Shown here: positions 45,775-59,046 of the stretch, in pieces
Numbering within the stretch: the first letter of the stretch is position 1
How the letters are laid out: each line of letters starts with the position of its first letter
Assembly: GCF_009905375.1 (NCBI RefSeq)
Contig: NC_133649.1
Span: 228,174,999-228,238,998, forward strand
Source of the DNA: Apium graveolens
Lineage: Eukaryota; Streptophyta; Magnoliopsida; Apiales; Apiaceae
Direction: 5' to 3'
DNA length: 64,000 nt
Notes under the pieces: model-generated
Databases searched by the model: none
What the model was told of the DNA's origin: nothing
Seen by the model: the letters and a program-made list of their open reading frames with translations, nothing else
Translations under genes and position numbers: made by a program

Positions 45775-48700
45775 TTACTGAGTCAATCTGAATCCAAAGT
45801 GATTCTTGACAAAGTTTGATATCAACTTCTCTTCTGCATTCCTCAGGACTTGAGCTAATGTAGCTTTGACTTGCTTCATCTCTTCATCTTGACTTCCAAT
45901 CTGGTAGATTGCAGTCCTAAGTGTTGAGATATGATTTCTTTCTAAACCATCACCAAGTCTGATTACTCTTGGATGAGATGAGTCTTCATTATAGCACATA
46001 CATTTCTCTTTCAGAATAACTTCAAGTTTAGCAGAATCCTTCTTCATTGGAATTTCACTTCCATCATCTTCAACTATATTTGGAATGAATTCTGTAACCC
46101 TTGATCCAGAAATTCTTGCTTTATCCCTTGTGGTCTTCATGATGAAATTTGACCATCTCCTAGTAATCTCAGACTTTATCTCCAAAAGATAATAAAAGAA
46201 TTAAAGTTCTTTCAGAGATTTGTTCAGCACATCTGATTCTGACATTCTATATGTTCTTCCATCTTCAAGAAATAGAATCAGCTTTTCTTTGACATTACTT
46301 TTATCATGAGCATCCAGTATCACTTGAACAGATATAACCTTATCAAGGTGTTTATGTGTAACTTCTTCAAGAGGTTTGTCAGTCAATAAAAATGGATCTC
46401 TTGTAAGTACTTCGACTCCTGTCTTGATTTTGGCTTCTTCAGAACCTAATCCAGCTCTGTCTCTTGCTTCTCTGGCTTTTAATCCAACAATCATGAAATC
46501 AGATAGCAGCTGGCTTTTCTTAGGATCTGATGGATTAACATTCTTTCATAGGATTTTTCTCTTATCAGTAACTGTCATTTTGTTTAAATCAACTTGAGCA
46601 CTGTTAGAGGTTGATGTCTTGATGACTTGATCAGAATTTGTTGTTTCTTCTATAGCTTGTTGTTCTTCACTCTGAACAACTTGAGCTATGTTAGAGGTTG
46701 TCTTAGATTCTTTAGTTATCTTCCTTCTTTTCAGAGTTTTAACAGTTTTATCTTCAGCAGCTATATCATCAAAAATTTGAACCATTTTGCACACTGGTTT
46801 CATCAGGATTTGGGGAATCTTCATCTCCTGTGTCTTTGTTGGTTCATCAATCTTTCCTTTCCCTTTATCCTTGGGATCAAGTTCAACTTGTGATCTTGTC
46901 TTGGGCTTTGAAGCCTCAAAGCTTTCCTTGATCACAATGCCTTTTACCTTAGGCCTTGGAGGTTTTTTTGCATTAGAAGCTTTAGACTTAAGATTTGTCT
47001 TCTCAGCTGCAAATCTAGCTTCTTCCTCCTTTAAAGTCTCTAAATCCATTCCAGGATTATGCTTGAGAAATAGTCTTTTAGCAATCTCTTCATCAAGTGT
47101 CTGAATCTTGGGATCTTTATAATAGACTGTAGTCTCCCTTCCCTTGAGCTTCAGAGTTTGCAAAAATTTCTGAGAGTCTTGACTATCACCTTGAATGAGA
47201 TGATCAGAACTTGATATCAGAATTTGATCATTAGAACTTGCTTTCAGAGTTTGAGCATTTATAGCTTCAGAACTTGTCTTCTTCTCTAAAGATTTGCTAG
47301 AGTCAGAAATTAGTTTCCTTGAAGAAACTTTGTTGCTTTGCCCTTGCCTTTGACCCTTGCTAGGGTTTCCCTAGTCATCTCCTTTATCATCCTTTTTCCT
47401 CGATACTTGACTAGTTGAGCATTTGGACTTCACTACTTTCTCCCCCTTTTTGGCATCATCTAGTAGTAGTAGAGATAGAAGAAGTTCTACTGAAGATTGG
47501 ATTTCATTCAGTTGATCTTGTTGGGAGGCTTGATTCTACAGGACCTCAGTTAGTTGGGCATGTTGCTTGTCTTGAACCTTCTCAATAGCCTCTACTTTCT
47601 TATGAATAGGTCTAATAAACCTGTTCTTGTCCAGTTTGATCATCAGGTCCAGCTTATCAGCATTTTCTTGTAGCTTATCAACCTTGGCATGAGTAATGGA
47701 GTGTTGACCTTGAAAACTTTTTGTACTGAGAGCTTTGACTTTAAGTTGAGCTTTAAAGTCAGAATTTGTCATCAACTCATCAGCTTTAGCAATATGATCT
47801 GATAGAACTTTTGAGCTTGGAATGAAATCAGATTCATTCTACTTCTTGGTCCATTCAACTCCTCTGTGAGTTTCTTCCCATGGAACAGGAGTATCTTTTT
47901 CAACAAACTTTTTAATCAGTGCCTCCTTTCCAAGAGTTTGAGCTGGTGTGTTTACTGGAGCTGACTCTCCAGAACTTGCAAGAAACTCTTCATCTTCTGA
48001 CAACACAAGTATGTGTATGTGGCTGTTGGAGATTCTGGTACAAGTTCATCTGTTTCCACATCCAGAATTGGAGTATTTGGAACTTCAGCATTTAGTGGAG
48101 AAATAGGTGGAGTTTTCACTTGTCCTTTTGGTGCTTCCAGAACAGGACAGATGGAATGTGCAGCCTAAGAATGTCAATTTTAGGACTTAATCCTGAATCT
48201 TCAATTTGAACATTTTCTTGGATAGGAGAGATATGAGGTGTGATCACTGTGTCTGGAACAATGTCTGTAGCTTGAGGTGGAGGTGGCAAGGCTTTAATCA
48301 CTATTGGTCTTGTTGAGATCAGAGATTCCTGATGCACTTCCTCAGCTTCTTGAGCATCCTCAGAGTGAGATTGTGCCATATGCCTTCCTGCTCTCATTTT
48401 CTTTGATCTCCTGGATGGTGGAGGAGTTGCTTGAGCAGCATCAGAACTTGAAGTTCTTTTCCTCTTTGCAATACTAGAACCATTAGCTTCAGTTTCCTTC
48501 TGAGGAGTATCTTTTTCAGCTGCTACCTCCTTCTAAAAAATTACATTTTTAGCTTCTACTGTCACAGGTTCTGATGCATGAACCTGGACTTGCTCCTCTT
48601 CTTCATCAGACTCATCCCTTAGTATCATCCTTCTTCTCCTTGGTGGAGATTTAGGAACAGATTTTGCTCTTGAAGATTTGGGTTTAGATGTTGTAGTAGA

Positions 48701-49657
48701 TGGTTGTGGTTGAGAAGATTGTGCAGGTTGGAAATAAGTTCTGATGGTAGGTTGTTATTGAGGTTGAGAGGATTGAGCTGGTTGTGTATTGGTTGTAGGT
48801 ACTGATGGAGGTTAAGATGATGCTACATCAGGATATATGGTACTGTATGTGAGAGGATCAGAATTTACTAAGAACTGTTTTACTGATTGAGGAATTTGGA
48901 GAGATCTTAGTACATTCTTCTTATTATCAGTAGATAATAAGTCAGTGAAAGCCCTTTTGTGTAGCTTAAAGGGTTCAATCAACTAACTAAAGGTTTGTGG
49001 TGTATAAGGACAAGAGAAATTATAAATAAGTTGACAAAATCTAGCAAAATAGACTATATTGCTATCTTTTTTCATCCTATCACCAATAAACCCTAAAACA
49101 GCACTTGCATAATCAAAATGTGTTTGATTCAAAAGGGCATACCCGATTTGCTGACTCATTATGGGTATAGAATCAAAGTTTGAGCACTTGTTGGCAAAAG
49201 CTTTTGTAATACAGTCAAAGAAAAAACTCCATTCCCTCCTGATGTGGGGTCTCTTCAATTGTCCCAGCTTTGCCAAAGACTTTTCATAGCCTAGATTTGC
49301 CATTATTTGTTGAAGAGCTGGCTCCTCAACTGGTGAATTGAAGGTGCACTCTTCTGGCAAATGTAGTGTGTGTCGAACAGTTGATAAGGTCACCACATGC
49401 TCATCCTCCCCTGTTGTAAAGATAATACTTGGGGACCCAGCTTTTCCACCATCATCATAAACACCAGATCGCCAAAACTCCAGACTCTGCTTGCCTGAGA
49501 GAGCCTGGGGTTGGGTCAGTGCATAGCCTATTTCACTTCGAGCAAGAAAGTCTTGAACGAAATGAAGTTCTAAAGGAGCCTCGTCCTTAGAAAGAATAGC
49601 CATGTAGTTATTAGGAACAAACTTGGCTCCATCATAGATTAGATCTTTGGGTGCCAT
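45775..49657 (-). pseudogene. Element C ORF3
   Basis: ATG at 49657 (MAPKDLIYDGAKFVPNN) after a TATA box and CT-rich leader. The N-terminal domain, open to a stop at 48983, shares with A ORF3 a stretch around IRREWSFFFDCITKAFANK, SNFDSI and YFARFCQLIYN, so the ORFs are homologous despite low overall similarity. Then come a stop-ridden Pro/Ser-rich linker in the same frame to about 48116, and after one frame change a Lys-rich part (47163-46546) and C-terminal pieces to 45775. The C-terminal domain differs from A and B: I do not find the WLMEF/VRRFF block. No membrane segment visible. The total of about 1290 codons is similar to A and B. Function unknown. Confidence 0.75.
47195..47285. repeat. 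C-lineage motif words inside ORF3 of C
   Basis: TCAGAACTT, TCAGAATTT, TTAGAACTT, TCAGAGTTT and TCAGAACTT follow each other on the plus strand (47207-47275), in the coding linker of ORF3. Confidence 0.9.
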
Positions 49658-51147
49658 TTCTGTAAAGAAATAAGTGAGAAAATGTGTGTTCACAAGGTGT
49701 TTGTTAAAATGCTTGTAAGAAAGTCCGTCAGAAAATAAAGAGTAAAAGAGAGAGAGAGAGTAAAAGAAATAAGAGAGTAAGTAAGAGAGAAAGTAAAAGA
49801 TTTGGGTAATGTTTTGTCTCTAGTATTTATACTTTTTCCACTCAACGGCTCTTTTTGGAAGTAAAACAGACACTTTACACCTGTCATCCAGTAAATAGTA
49901 AAAGCAGTAGTTAGTGGGCACGGGAAATATGCAGTAATTATTGCACACATGCATATGCAAAAACCAACACGCAACCCATTAACCAAATGATTATCACTGT
50001 TTTTATCTCACTTAATTATTTTCTGACAAAATATAACCGTTACAGTAAATACTAAAAATAAGCCAAGAATTTAAATAATGCCACGTAAGCATCAGAGTTT
50101 CCATCAGGATTTGCATCAGAACTTGACTATTATCAGAATTTAATGGTCATCAGAACATGGCTTCTGTACTCAAAAAGTGAATGACTGTGTCTGTGATTCT
50201 TCACACAAATACTGACTGGTTTCTTTAGAGTTTAATCATCAGAACTTGTCCTAAGAATTTATGCAAATAATACTTAACTGTTTGTCAAAAACAACTTAAT
50301 CACCACAGTAATTTTCATCATCATATGGAGTGAGAGTGTGTGCATGTGCAAATGATCAGATAATGATTAAAGTCTGATAAACTTCAGATATCTTAGAAAT
50401 AAGGCATAACTAAGAAAAATGCTTAAAATCTGTCTTTAATTTTGAAGTCTACTATAGAATAAAGTTATGCAAGAGTCCACCTCAACTGTTTGTGCTCATT
50501 TTATGCATCTTTTGACATTCTTTTTACAGTGGCTTCTTAGTGTAAATAAGTCACAAATGCTATCAGAATTTATGCTATTATCATAGTATTTCTCCAGTAA
50601 TCTGAGAATGTGAAAAGTCACCAAGAAAAATATGCATATAACTTAATACCAGCAATGCACTTGGGTCTTCCTTTTCACATATTTACTCTAGATCTCAAAG
50701 GAGTACCTGACTTTGATTTTTCTTTTCTTTTGTTTTCTTCAGATAAGTGAGGCTTATCAAGCATGTAGTTCATCCTTAAGATTTACTGACATCAGAATTT
50801 GACATATGAGAAACAATAATCTAGTTTGTGACTTAGGAATAAGATACACAAAGTAAATTTGACTAAGATCAAAATCATATTTTTCCTGTGTTATAGATTT
50901 CCACATAAACAACTAATTCAAACATGGGATTACTAGTATGTTAAAGACTACTAGGTCAGCATCTAGCACAGTTATCCTCATTGGATTGAATAGTCACAGA
51001 ACATTCAAACCACTATCAGAGTATATAGATCCACATCACATAAAAATCAGTATTTAATATACTACAATTTAAGCACATATTACATGAAGATAGGACAGTC
51101 TATAAACACTGATCATAAAGTCTGATGCATGTGAACAACAAAAAAAA
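49658..51147 (-). promoter_or_regulatory. pol-ORF3 spacer of C with motif words and TATA box
   Basis: About 1.5 kb without coding signal. C-type words (CATCAGAGTTT, CATCAGGATTT, CATCAGAACTT, TATCAGAATTT, CATCAGAACAT) at 50090-50160 and again near 50239, 50560 and 50790. On the minus strand TATAAATA at 49831-49824 lies 167 bp before the ORF3 ATG and is followed by a long CT-rich leader (CTCTCTCTCTC). Confidence 0.55.
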
Positions 51148-54100
51148 CTAAGCAGATTTAGAGAAAGAACTTGAAACCATTCCAAGTTCATTTACCAATC
51201 TTGAAAAAGTAGCTTCACATAGTGGTTTTGTGAAGATATCTGCTAGTTGTTGCTCTGTTGGGACAAAATGCAATTCCACTGTACCTTCCATCATATGTTC
51301 CCTTATGAAATGGTACCTAATGCTGATGTGCTTTGTCATTGAGTGTTCAACTGGATTACCTGTCATAACAATATCACTTTGATTATCACAGTAAATGGGT
51401 ATTTTAGAAAATTCTAACCCATAGTCCAGTAACTGATTCTTCATCCAAAGAATCTGTGCATAACAGCTTCCTGTAGCAATATATTCTACTTCTGCAGATG
51501 ATGTAGAGAATGATTTCTGTTTCTTGCTAAACCAAGAAACCAATCTGCCTCCAAGAAATTGGCAGCTTCCACTAGTGCTTTTCCTGTCTATTTTGCATCC
51601 TGGAAAATCTGCATCTGAGTAACCTATTAGCTTAAAATCTGATTCCCTAGGATACCACAATCCTAGATCAGCTGTACCCCTTAGGTACTTGAAAATTCTT
51701 TTCACAGCTATTAGATGAAGTTCTCTTGGATCAGCCTGAAATCTTGCATAAAGACCAGTAGCATACATGATATCAGGTCTACTTGTAGTTAAATAGAGTA
51801 AAGAGCCAATCATACCTCTGTAGTTAGTAATATCTACTGATGCTCCAGTATCTTTATCTAACTTGGTTGTAGTGGCCATGGGAGTGGATGCAGTTGAACA
51901 GTCTTGTATTCCAAATTTCTTCAGGAAACTTCTGGTGTACTTAGATTGGTGTATGAAAGTACCTTCTTTATTTTTCTTGACTTGAAGTCCCAGAAAATAG
52001 CTAAGTTCTCCCATCACACTCATTTGATATCTTGACTGCATTAGCTTTGCAAACCTTTCACAGAGTTTGGCATTTGTAGAACTAAAGATGATATCATCAA
52101 CATATATATGTACCAAAAGTAAGTCCTTTCCATGGTTGAGGTAGAGCAGTGTTTTATCAATTGTGCCTCTAGTAAATCCACTTTCCAGAAGGAATTGAGC
52201 TAAAGTCTCATACCATGCTCTTGGAGCTTGCTAAAGGCCATAAAGTGCTTTATCAAGCCTGTAAACATGATTTGGAAATTTTGGATCTACAAAACCTGGA
52301 GGTTGTTCAACATATACCTCTTCTTCCAATTTTCCATTGAGAAAAGCACTTTTTACATCCATTTAAAAGACTTTAAACTTCTTGTGGGTAGCATAAGCCA
52401 AAAAGATTCTTATAGCTTCCAATTTAGCAACTGGAGCAAATGTTTCATCATAGTCAATACCCTCCTGTTGAGAGTAACCTTTAGCAACCAGACTTGCTTT
52501 GTTTCTTGTAATTATGCCATCAGTGTCAGTTTTGTTTCTGAACACCCATTTTGTTCCAACAATGGATATATTCTTTGGTCTTGGCACTAGGGTCCAGATT
52601 TTATTTCTTTCAAATTCATTTAACTCTTCCTGCATTGCTTGCACCCAATCAGCATCTTGAAGAGCTTCTTCCACTTTCTTTGGTTCAGTCTGAGATAGAA
52701 AGGAATGATATAGACATTCATTTGATGTTGCAGTTCTAGTTCTGACACCTGCTTCAGGATCTCCAATTATTAAGTCAGGTGTATGTGCTTTAGTCCACTT
52801 CCTTGCAGATGGAAGTTGATCTCTAGAACTGGATCCTCCCCCATGATCCATGATGTCTCCATCAACATTTTATGATGCTCCCCCTGAAGTTATGCTCTCT
52901 GAAATTTCAGAATTTGTGTTGAATCCTTCAAGAATTAAAGAATCAGAGTTTCCAGAATTATCAGAATTTGGCTCATCAGAACTTGATGAATCAGAACTTG
53001 AAGAGCCAGTGACAGGTTCTGATGCTTCTTGAGAGTCTTGAGATGTGGTATGTTCATTAACTTGCTCCCCCTGAACAGGTGCATTTTCCCTTGGAGTAGT
53101 TACCACAGTATCAATGACATCAGAATTTAACCCGTTAGAACTTACAGGATCAGGATTTAGGTCATCAGAATTTACAGAATCAAAATTTACAGAATCAGAA
53201 TTTAAATCTTCATTTTCAAATCTCAGCTGATCATGATCATTGCAATCTTCAAGTCTAGTAATCTTTTTATCATCAAAAGATACATTGATAGATTCCATGA
53301 CAACCCTTGTTCTTAAATTGTAGACTCTGAAGGCTTTTGTGGAAAGTGGATATCCAAAAAAAATTCCAAATACATGAAAGTATTTCAGAGTTGGCTTCTT
53401 TTTCTTCACCATCTCATATGGTATTTTTCCATGCTTGTTTATGAGTGTAGCATTCTGTGTAAAATAAGCAGTCTGCACAGCTTCAGCTCAAAAATAGGTT
53501 GGTAGCTTTGCTTCATCAAGCATAGTTCGTGCAGCTTCAATGAGAGTCCTGTTCTTTCTTTCTACAACTCCATTTTGCTGTGGAGCTCCAGGTGCAGAAA
53601 ATTCCTGCTTTATTCCATGCTCTTTGCAGAACTCTACCATGATTGAATTCTTGAACTCAGTGCCATTATCACTTCTTATTATTTTAACAGAATCTTTGAC
53701 CATCTTATCCAGCTGTCTAACATGATCAGTTAGAGTAGATGCAGTTTCATTCTTCTTGTGTAAGAAATACACCCAAGTGTATCTTGTGAATTCATCCACT
53801 ATGACCATAATATATTTCTTCTTTGCAATAGACATGACATTGACTGGACCAAATAGATCAACATGCAGTAAGTGATAAGGCTCAAGAATTGAGGATTCAG
53901 TTTTGCTCTTGAATGAAGATTTTCTTTATTTTACCTTTTGACATGAATCACAAAGGCCATCAGGAGCAAATACTGATTTTGGCAGTCCTTTCGCAAGATA
54001 TTTCTTTACTATCTCATTTATGTTGTTGAAATTTAAATGAGAGAGTCTCTTGTGCCAATTCCAGCTTTCTTCAATTGATGCTCTACTTAACAGACAGATT

Positions 54101-54476
54101 GCAGAACCATCAGAGTTTGTTGAAAGTCTTGCTTCATATATGTTACCATGTCTGTAACCTTTCAGAACCACTTTGCCTGTAGAATGACTTACAACATCAC
54201 AGTGGTCTTCAAGAAATCCACATGATAACCTCTGTCACAGATTTGACTCACACTTAGTAGCTTGTGTTTAAGTTCTGTGATAAGAGCTACTGATTCAATT
54301 ATGACATTCCCAAGATTGATATTGCCATATCCCAGAGACTTTCCCATGTTACCATCTCCATAAGAAACTCCTGGGCCAGCTTTCTCCACAAAGTCTGATA
54401 GCAGGGCTTTATTTCCAGTCATATGTCCTGAACATCCACTGCCCAGAACTAGGATGTTTTTCCTGTTGCCCTGCAA
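51148..54476 (-). pseudogene. pol: Element C pol: protease, integrase, RT, RNase H
   Basis: Starts after gag in the context CAGGGCAACAGG. The protease motif reads VLGSGCSGHMTG, so the catalytic Asp of D-S-G is lost. GAG-pre-integrase: WHKRLSHLN, then CDSCQK (54171-53926). Integrase: MVIVDEFTRYTWVYF, RSDNGTEF, VVERKNR (53835-53488), then a TGA at 53486 and a deletion of roughly 25-30 codons before [37 protein letters not shown] at 52851-52363, stops near 52363 and 52232, then YVDDIIFSS. RNase H: SDADFPG, SSAEVEYIA, HISIRYHFIRE, ending at 51148. The reading frame changes between protease and pre-integrase. Linker 52890-53215 carries many C-type words. Confidence 0.93.
52890..53215. repeat. C-lineage motif words inside pol linker of C
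   Basis: At least a dozen copies on the plus strand, such as ATCAGAATTTG, ATCAGAACTTG (twice), ATCAGAGTTTC, TTAGAACTTAC and ATCAGGATTTAG. On the coding strand they yield repeated NSD and SSD tripeptides. This is the same integrase-RT linker that holds the A-type words in element A. Confidence 0.93.
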
Positions 54477-54488
54477 TCACAAAGACCA

Positions 54489-56819
54489 CTATTGGTTAGT
54501 TTTAAGGACCCAAACTTGCTTGGATCCTTTGGCCTTTTTAAGTTTATTAGCATTTGCAGCGGATTTAGTTTCAGCGTTTATACTAACATGTTGTTTATCA
54601 GAATTTATATCAGAATTTGCATCACATTACACTATAAGGAACAATTCTAACTTTCTTCAAAGAAGGTTTTATTTGATAATAATCATAGTACAAACTATTA
54701 TAAATAGAATTCCATAAACTACCACAATGAAAACAAGGATTTTGTGGTTTAAACCTAACAGACTGACTCTTAACTCCTGATCTAGGGGGTAAAGAGTTTA
54801 TATCTTTATTTTTCCTGCAAAAAGAAGCAAGATGGTTAGAGTTTCCATAATTATAACATTTCTTTCTAGGATCATTAGGAACAGGCATATAATTATAGCT
54901 TTTATTCACACCTTCCTTTCCATTCCTACTTTTCCTAGCTTCCTTTACCTTGTTCACATTTCTAATCTCTTTCAGCTTATGCTTAAGCTGCTTCTTTGTC
55001 ATTAAACCTTTGTTTACTGAAGCTGGTTTGTCCTATTTTAATTTGTCAGAAGTTGACTTTTTTTTATTTCTGTCTTAGAATCATTCATCTTTTCATATTT
55101 TGACATATCAGTTTTTACTACAAATTTAACAGGATTAACTTTAGGCTTTTCAGCTTTCTTGGTAAAGTTTGGTTTTGATGACATAGTTTCCTTTTCTTCT
55201 TTATCATCTAGATAACCTAGACCTTCTTTCCAATTTCCATTTTCTAATATTTTTTGAGTTGTTCTTCCAGAATTAGTCCAAGTTTTGATTATCTCCTTTT
55301 CCTTTTCCAGATCAGATTTAAGTGATTTATTCAATTTTAGCACTTCATCTCTAACATACAAAGCCTCATCTCTTTCTTTCTGAGTTTGATGGAACATAAC
55401 TAACTCTTTATCTAAGTAGTCATTTCTATTTCTAAGAGCAAGACTTTCAGAAGTTAATCTTTCATTTATTAAAGTCTGATCTCTAAAACTAATGAACATG
55501 ATTTTCAGATATAATCTTAGCTCGGAAATATCATCAATATGAAAAGCAAGAGTTGATTGAGGTACCTTCAATTCAGCAGCATCAGAACTGCTATCAGCAT
55601 TTGCCATCAAGGCATAGTTCACCTCTTCTTTAGAATCTAAAGTGTTTGCCCAGTTTTTCTTCTTTGTGATAAGTGCATGTCCTTTATCACTTTTTCCTTT
55701 CTTGCAGTCAGGAGAGATGTGGCATCTTTCACCACAATTGTAGCATATGACATTTGAGTTGTCTCCTCTGTCAGACTTTCCTCCTTTTCCTTCAGACTTT
55801 CTGAACCCTTTCTTTTCAGAACTTCCACCTTTCCTTGAAAACTTCTTGCCCTTTCTGAATTTCTTGTAGGGAATCTTTGTGATACCCTTCACCATAATAG
55901 CACACAGTTGCATCATCTCTGCATCACGATCAACTTCAGATAAATTTTCAGATTCTTAATCATCATCATCAGAATATGATGACTCTGAATCAGACTATAT
56001 GATGAGAGCCTTTTCTTTGCCCCTCTTTGAAACAACAACTTTAGGATATTCTTCCTCAGCTTTAAGAGCAATCGTCGTTGACTTTCTTCCATGCCTTTTG
56101 CTCCTTTGATCCATCTCAAGTTCATGAGTCTTGAGCATACCATAAATTTCATCAAGAGTAGTTTCAGCAAGGTCATAGTTATCTCTTATGGTAGTAGACT
56201 TCAAATCCCAATTTTCAGGAAGAGCTAAAAGGAACTTTAGATTTGAATCTTCAAGATCATATTCCTTGTCCACCAGTGAAAGATCATTCAAGAGTTTGGA
56301 AAACCTGTCATATAAATCAGTTAATGACTCATCAGCTTTTGAGTCAAAGTGATCATACTCTTGAGTGAGTATAGTCTTCCTGTTCTTTTTGATTGCATCA
56401 GTTCCCTGGCATCTTGTCTCCAAAGCATCCCATATCTCCTTTGTAGTCTTGCATCCAATTACCTTGTTTGACATGACAGTGTCAATTGCACTATGAAGTA
56501 GATGCCTTACCCTTGCATCCTTGGCAATAGATGGGATGTCTTCAGTTGTGTACTCACTTTTCTCCTTTGGTATCATCTTTGCTGGTTGATCAGCAACTGC
56601 AACGGAAAGCTTGGTAGGCTTATATGGTCCATTATTGATTCTATCAAGGTATTCTGGATCTGTGGATTTCAGAAACATAGCCATCTTTTAATTCGATATA
56701 GGATACTCAGATGCTCTCAGTATGGGAACCGTAATACTCTCATATCAACTGTGAGTTTGATTGTTTTGAGTATCTTGAGTTTTGGAGGGCTTTGGTGGAG
56801 TTTGTGTTTCTTCAGACAT
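54489..56819 (-). pseudogene. gag: Element C gag
   Basis: ATG at 56819 lies 42 bp after the primer site. It is interrupted by two early in-frame stops before the Met at 56684. The UBN2 gag domain spans 56684-56080 (TTKEIWDALE, LKFLLALPENW, LDEIYGMLKTHELEM), with a stop at 55995. A basic region and CCHC (CYNCGERCHISPDC) lie around 55740, coiled coil at 55500-55280, and a frame change near 55020. The second knuckle reads CYNYGNSNHLASFC, so one Cys is lost. The end is WVLKTNQ and TAG at 54491-54489. pol follows in the same frame after a second stop. Confidence 0.9.
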
Positions 56820-56860
56820 GATTGTAACCTGGATCTCACTATTTGTAAATCAACAGAGAG

Positions 56861-56872
56861 GCTCTGATACCA
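56861..56872 (-). promoter_or_regulatory. Primer-binding site of element C
   Basis: Minus strand TGGTATCAGAGC, initiator-Met tRNA type, 2 bp from the 5' LTR edge at 56875. Confidence 0.95.
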
Positions 56873-56874
56873 CT

Positions 56875-57439
56875 TGTTAGGTCACACAACACTATAGAAG
56901 GGGGTTGAATATAGTGTTTATACAATCAAATCGATTTCGAACACAAGTATGTAACAGTAATCAAGTATATTCAATATAATAAACTCTGTTACAAACTAGG
57001 TTAAACTACTCTCTCAGTGATGAATAATATCACTAAAAGCTGCTAGGTTACAATGTATAATCTTTCTCGTGAATGATAACACATATAGTGTAAACCCCAA
57101 GCTGTGTTTATATAGTACACAGTTAAAAGATATCTTCTAATTGATATGGAATATATTTTGTCTCCTAAAATAGATCAATCAGATATTATCTTCTACAAGT
57201 CTTCTAGTCTTCTAACTCTTCCTGCATATCTTCTATTGTTTTAGTCACGATCCTTTCCTGTAAATCAGCTGCATTCCTTATCTGAAGTATCCGCACTTAA
57301 GTCCTGATATAAATCCTGACGACCTTAAGTTCTGATATAAGTTCTGAATTCAGTAAGTTCTGATTTCCATAAAGTCCTGATATTAAGTTCTGAAACTAAA
57401 CACAACAGATTAGACATGACATCTCAAATATATCTAACA
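56875..57439 (-). mobile_element. 5' LTR of element C (565 bp)
   Basis: Plus orientation TGTTAGGTCACACAAC to AATATATCTAACA, then TSD ACAAC. Minus-strand TATATAAA at 57114-57107. C-type words at 57298-57393 lie 180-290 bp upstream of it. The terminal hairpin is at 56890-56916 (CACTATA/TATAGTG around GAAGGGGGTTGAA). Confidence 0.95.
57298..57393. repeat. C-lineage motif words in 5' LTR of C
   Basis: AAGTCCTGA, AAATCCTGA, AAGTTCTGA (four times) and AAGTCCTGA in under 100 bp, spaced 10-22 bp. Confidence 0.95.
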
Positions 57440-59046
57440 ACAACTTCATGGGTCTTGTGAACAAAGAGATTCCAGCCTCTTAAGATTATCATAAAATGAT
57501 GGATTTTGTGAAGGGATGCAAGCTCAACTATGCCATACTGGAATCACCCACAATTTATTGTGAAGTTGTGGAGGAGATGTGGACCACTGCTGTGTATCAG
57601 GCAAGTGACAAAACTATAACTCTCTCTATTAAAGGTAAGGAATTTTGTATTAACAGTGATACTATCTAAGCATGCTTTAAAATTCCTGAAAACACTACTA
57701 CTAAACCACACACAAATGCTGTTTTAGTTAACTTGCTTAATTCTATTGGCTATGCACTTCCTACCACTAAATTAAGTGAAATTAGGAGGTTAGATCTTAG
57801 AAAAGAGTGGATCTTTCTGTGTGATGTAGTTACCAAGGTGTTTTCTGGTAAAAATAAGCAACTTTATTTCTATCAATACTACTATGCTTAACATGCTCTA
57901 CATGCTGCTTACTAATAATTACTATAACTTTAGTGATGCTATCATGTTTGAGTTAAGCTACAAGTTAGGGGAGATTACAAAAGAGATCTAGGAATGTTTA
58001 TTATGCTAGATTCTTTATGATTATTTCTAACCATATTTGCGAGGATCTTGTGAATGAGAACCCAACCAACAAACTGGATTGTTGGGTTCAAGAAAGAAGA
58101 ATAATTGAATATTTAAATAGAGCCAATCACCACAAGGATGTGCCCCTTGTTTATTTGCCTATCATGGAGGGCCCTCAGGTAAGTGAGGTAAATACTTATA
58201 TCCTTACTCCTTCTACCTCTCAAGTTTTTTGCCATTGACTGTGGCTATGGAATTTATTTAAATGACCCAACAGATGCCTACCCAAGCCACAAAATCCAAA
58301 ACTTCAAAATCCAAATCAAAGAAACCACACTCTAGTGTCTCTCAAAAGATGCTAGTTTCAAAATCTACCAAAAACAAAGAGGGAGGTGTGAAGGGGGGTG
58401 AGATTGGTGAGGGACAGGGTGAACATTAAAGAAGTCCTAAGAATAAGGATGGTGAGGTGAGTGTACCCAAACCTAGCCACACCACAGTTTCCCAACAAAC
58501 TGTGGTTCTTAATAAGGAAACTAGCACATATCTAGTTTCATCCTCCCAGAAGGATGTTTCTATTGAAACAAGCTCCCAACAGGAGCACAGGCCAAAAGGG
58601 CTAGGGACATGGACTCACCCTAGACTTATATAAGAAAGAAGAAGTCTAGAAAACTTAGGGATGCACAGGGATCATATACAGTGCAAACTGCAGCTAAAGA
58701 CTTTGTCACTGCACATTCTCAAACTCAGTTTGATGTGGCTCCAATAAATGTGAAGTCACAGCCAAAATCTCTAACTATAAACATCTCACAATCACTAGAT
58801 ACACAAAACTCTCTCACCAATTCTCTGGATATGGATATAATTCACACATTAATTCCTGATTCTCCTTCGTTAACTCTGTTGGAGAAGCCAAAATTCAGTG
58901 CAAGTGAGCATCATCTTATAGATGATCTGTTGGCTCACTTGCCAATTCTTTCAGGAACTATTGAGACTTTTGTGCCTAAATTATCATCAATCTGCACAGA
59001 GTCCATGATAGTTTCTACTCCAAAATCTATCATTTCCTCTATTCCG

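Larger units (their letters stand above)
45076..57439 (-). mobile_element. SIRE-type Ty1/copia element C, complete but decayed (12.4 kb)
   Basis: Both LTRs (45076-45636 and 56875-57439), primer site, gag, pol, ORF3 and polypurine tract on the minus strand, with TSD ACAAC at 45071-45075 and 57440-57444. It sits inside ORF3 of B. LTRs of 561 and 565 bp are only half the length of A and B LTRs. Coding regions carry several stops, two or more frameshifts, and a deletion in integrase. Its dispersed word is TCAGAACTT/AAGTTCTGA and variants with AATT, GGATT or AGTT. Confidence 0.96.
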
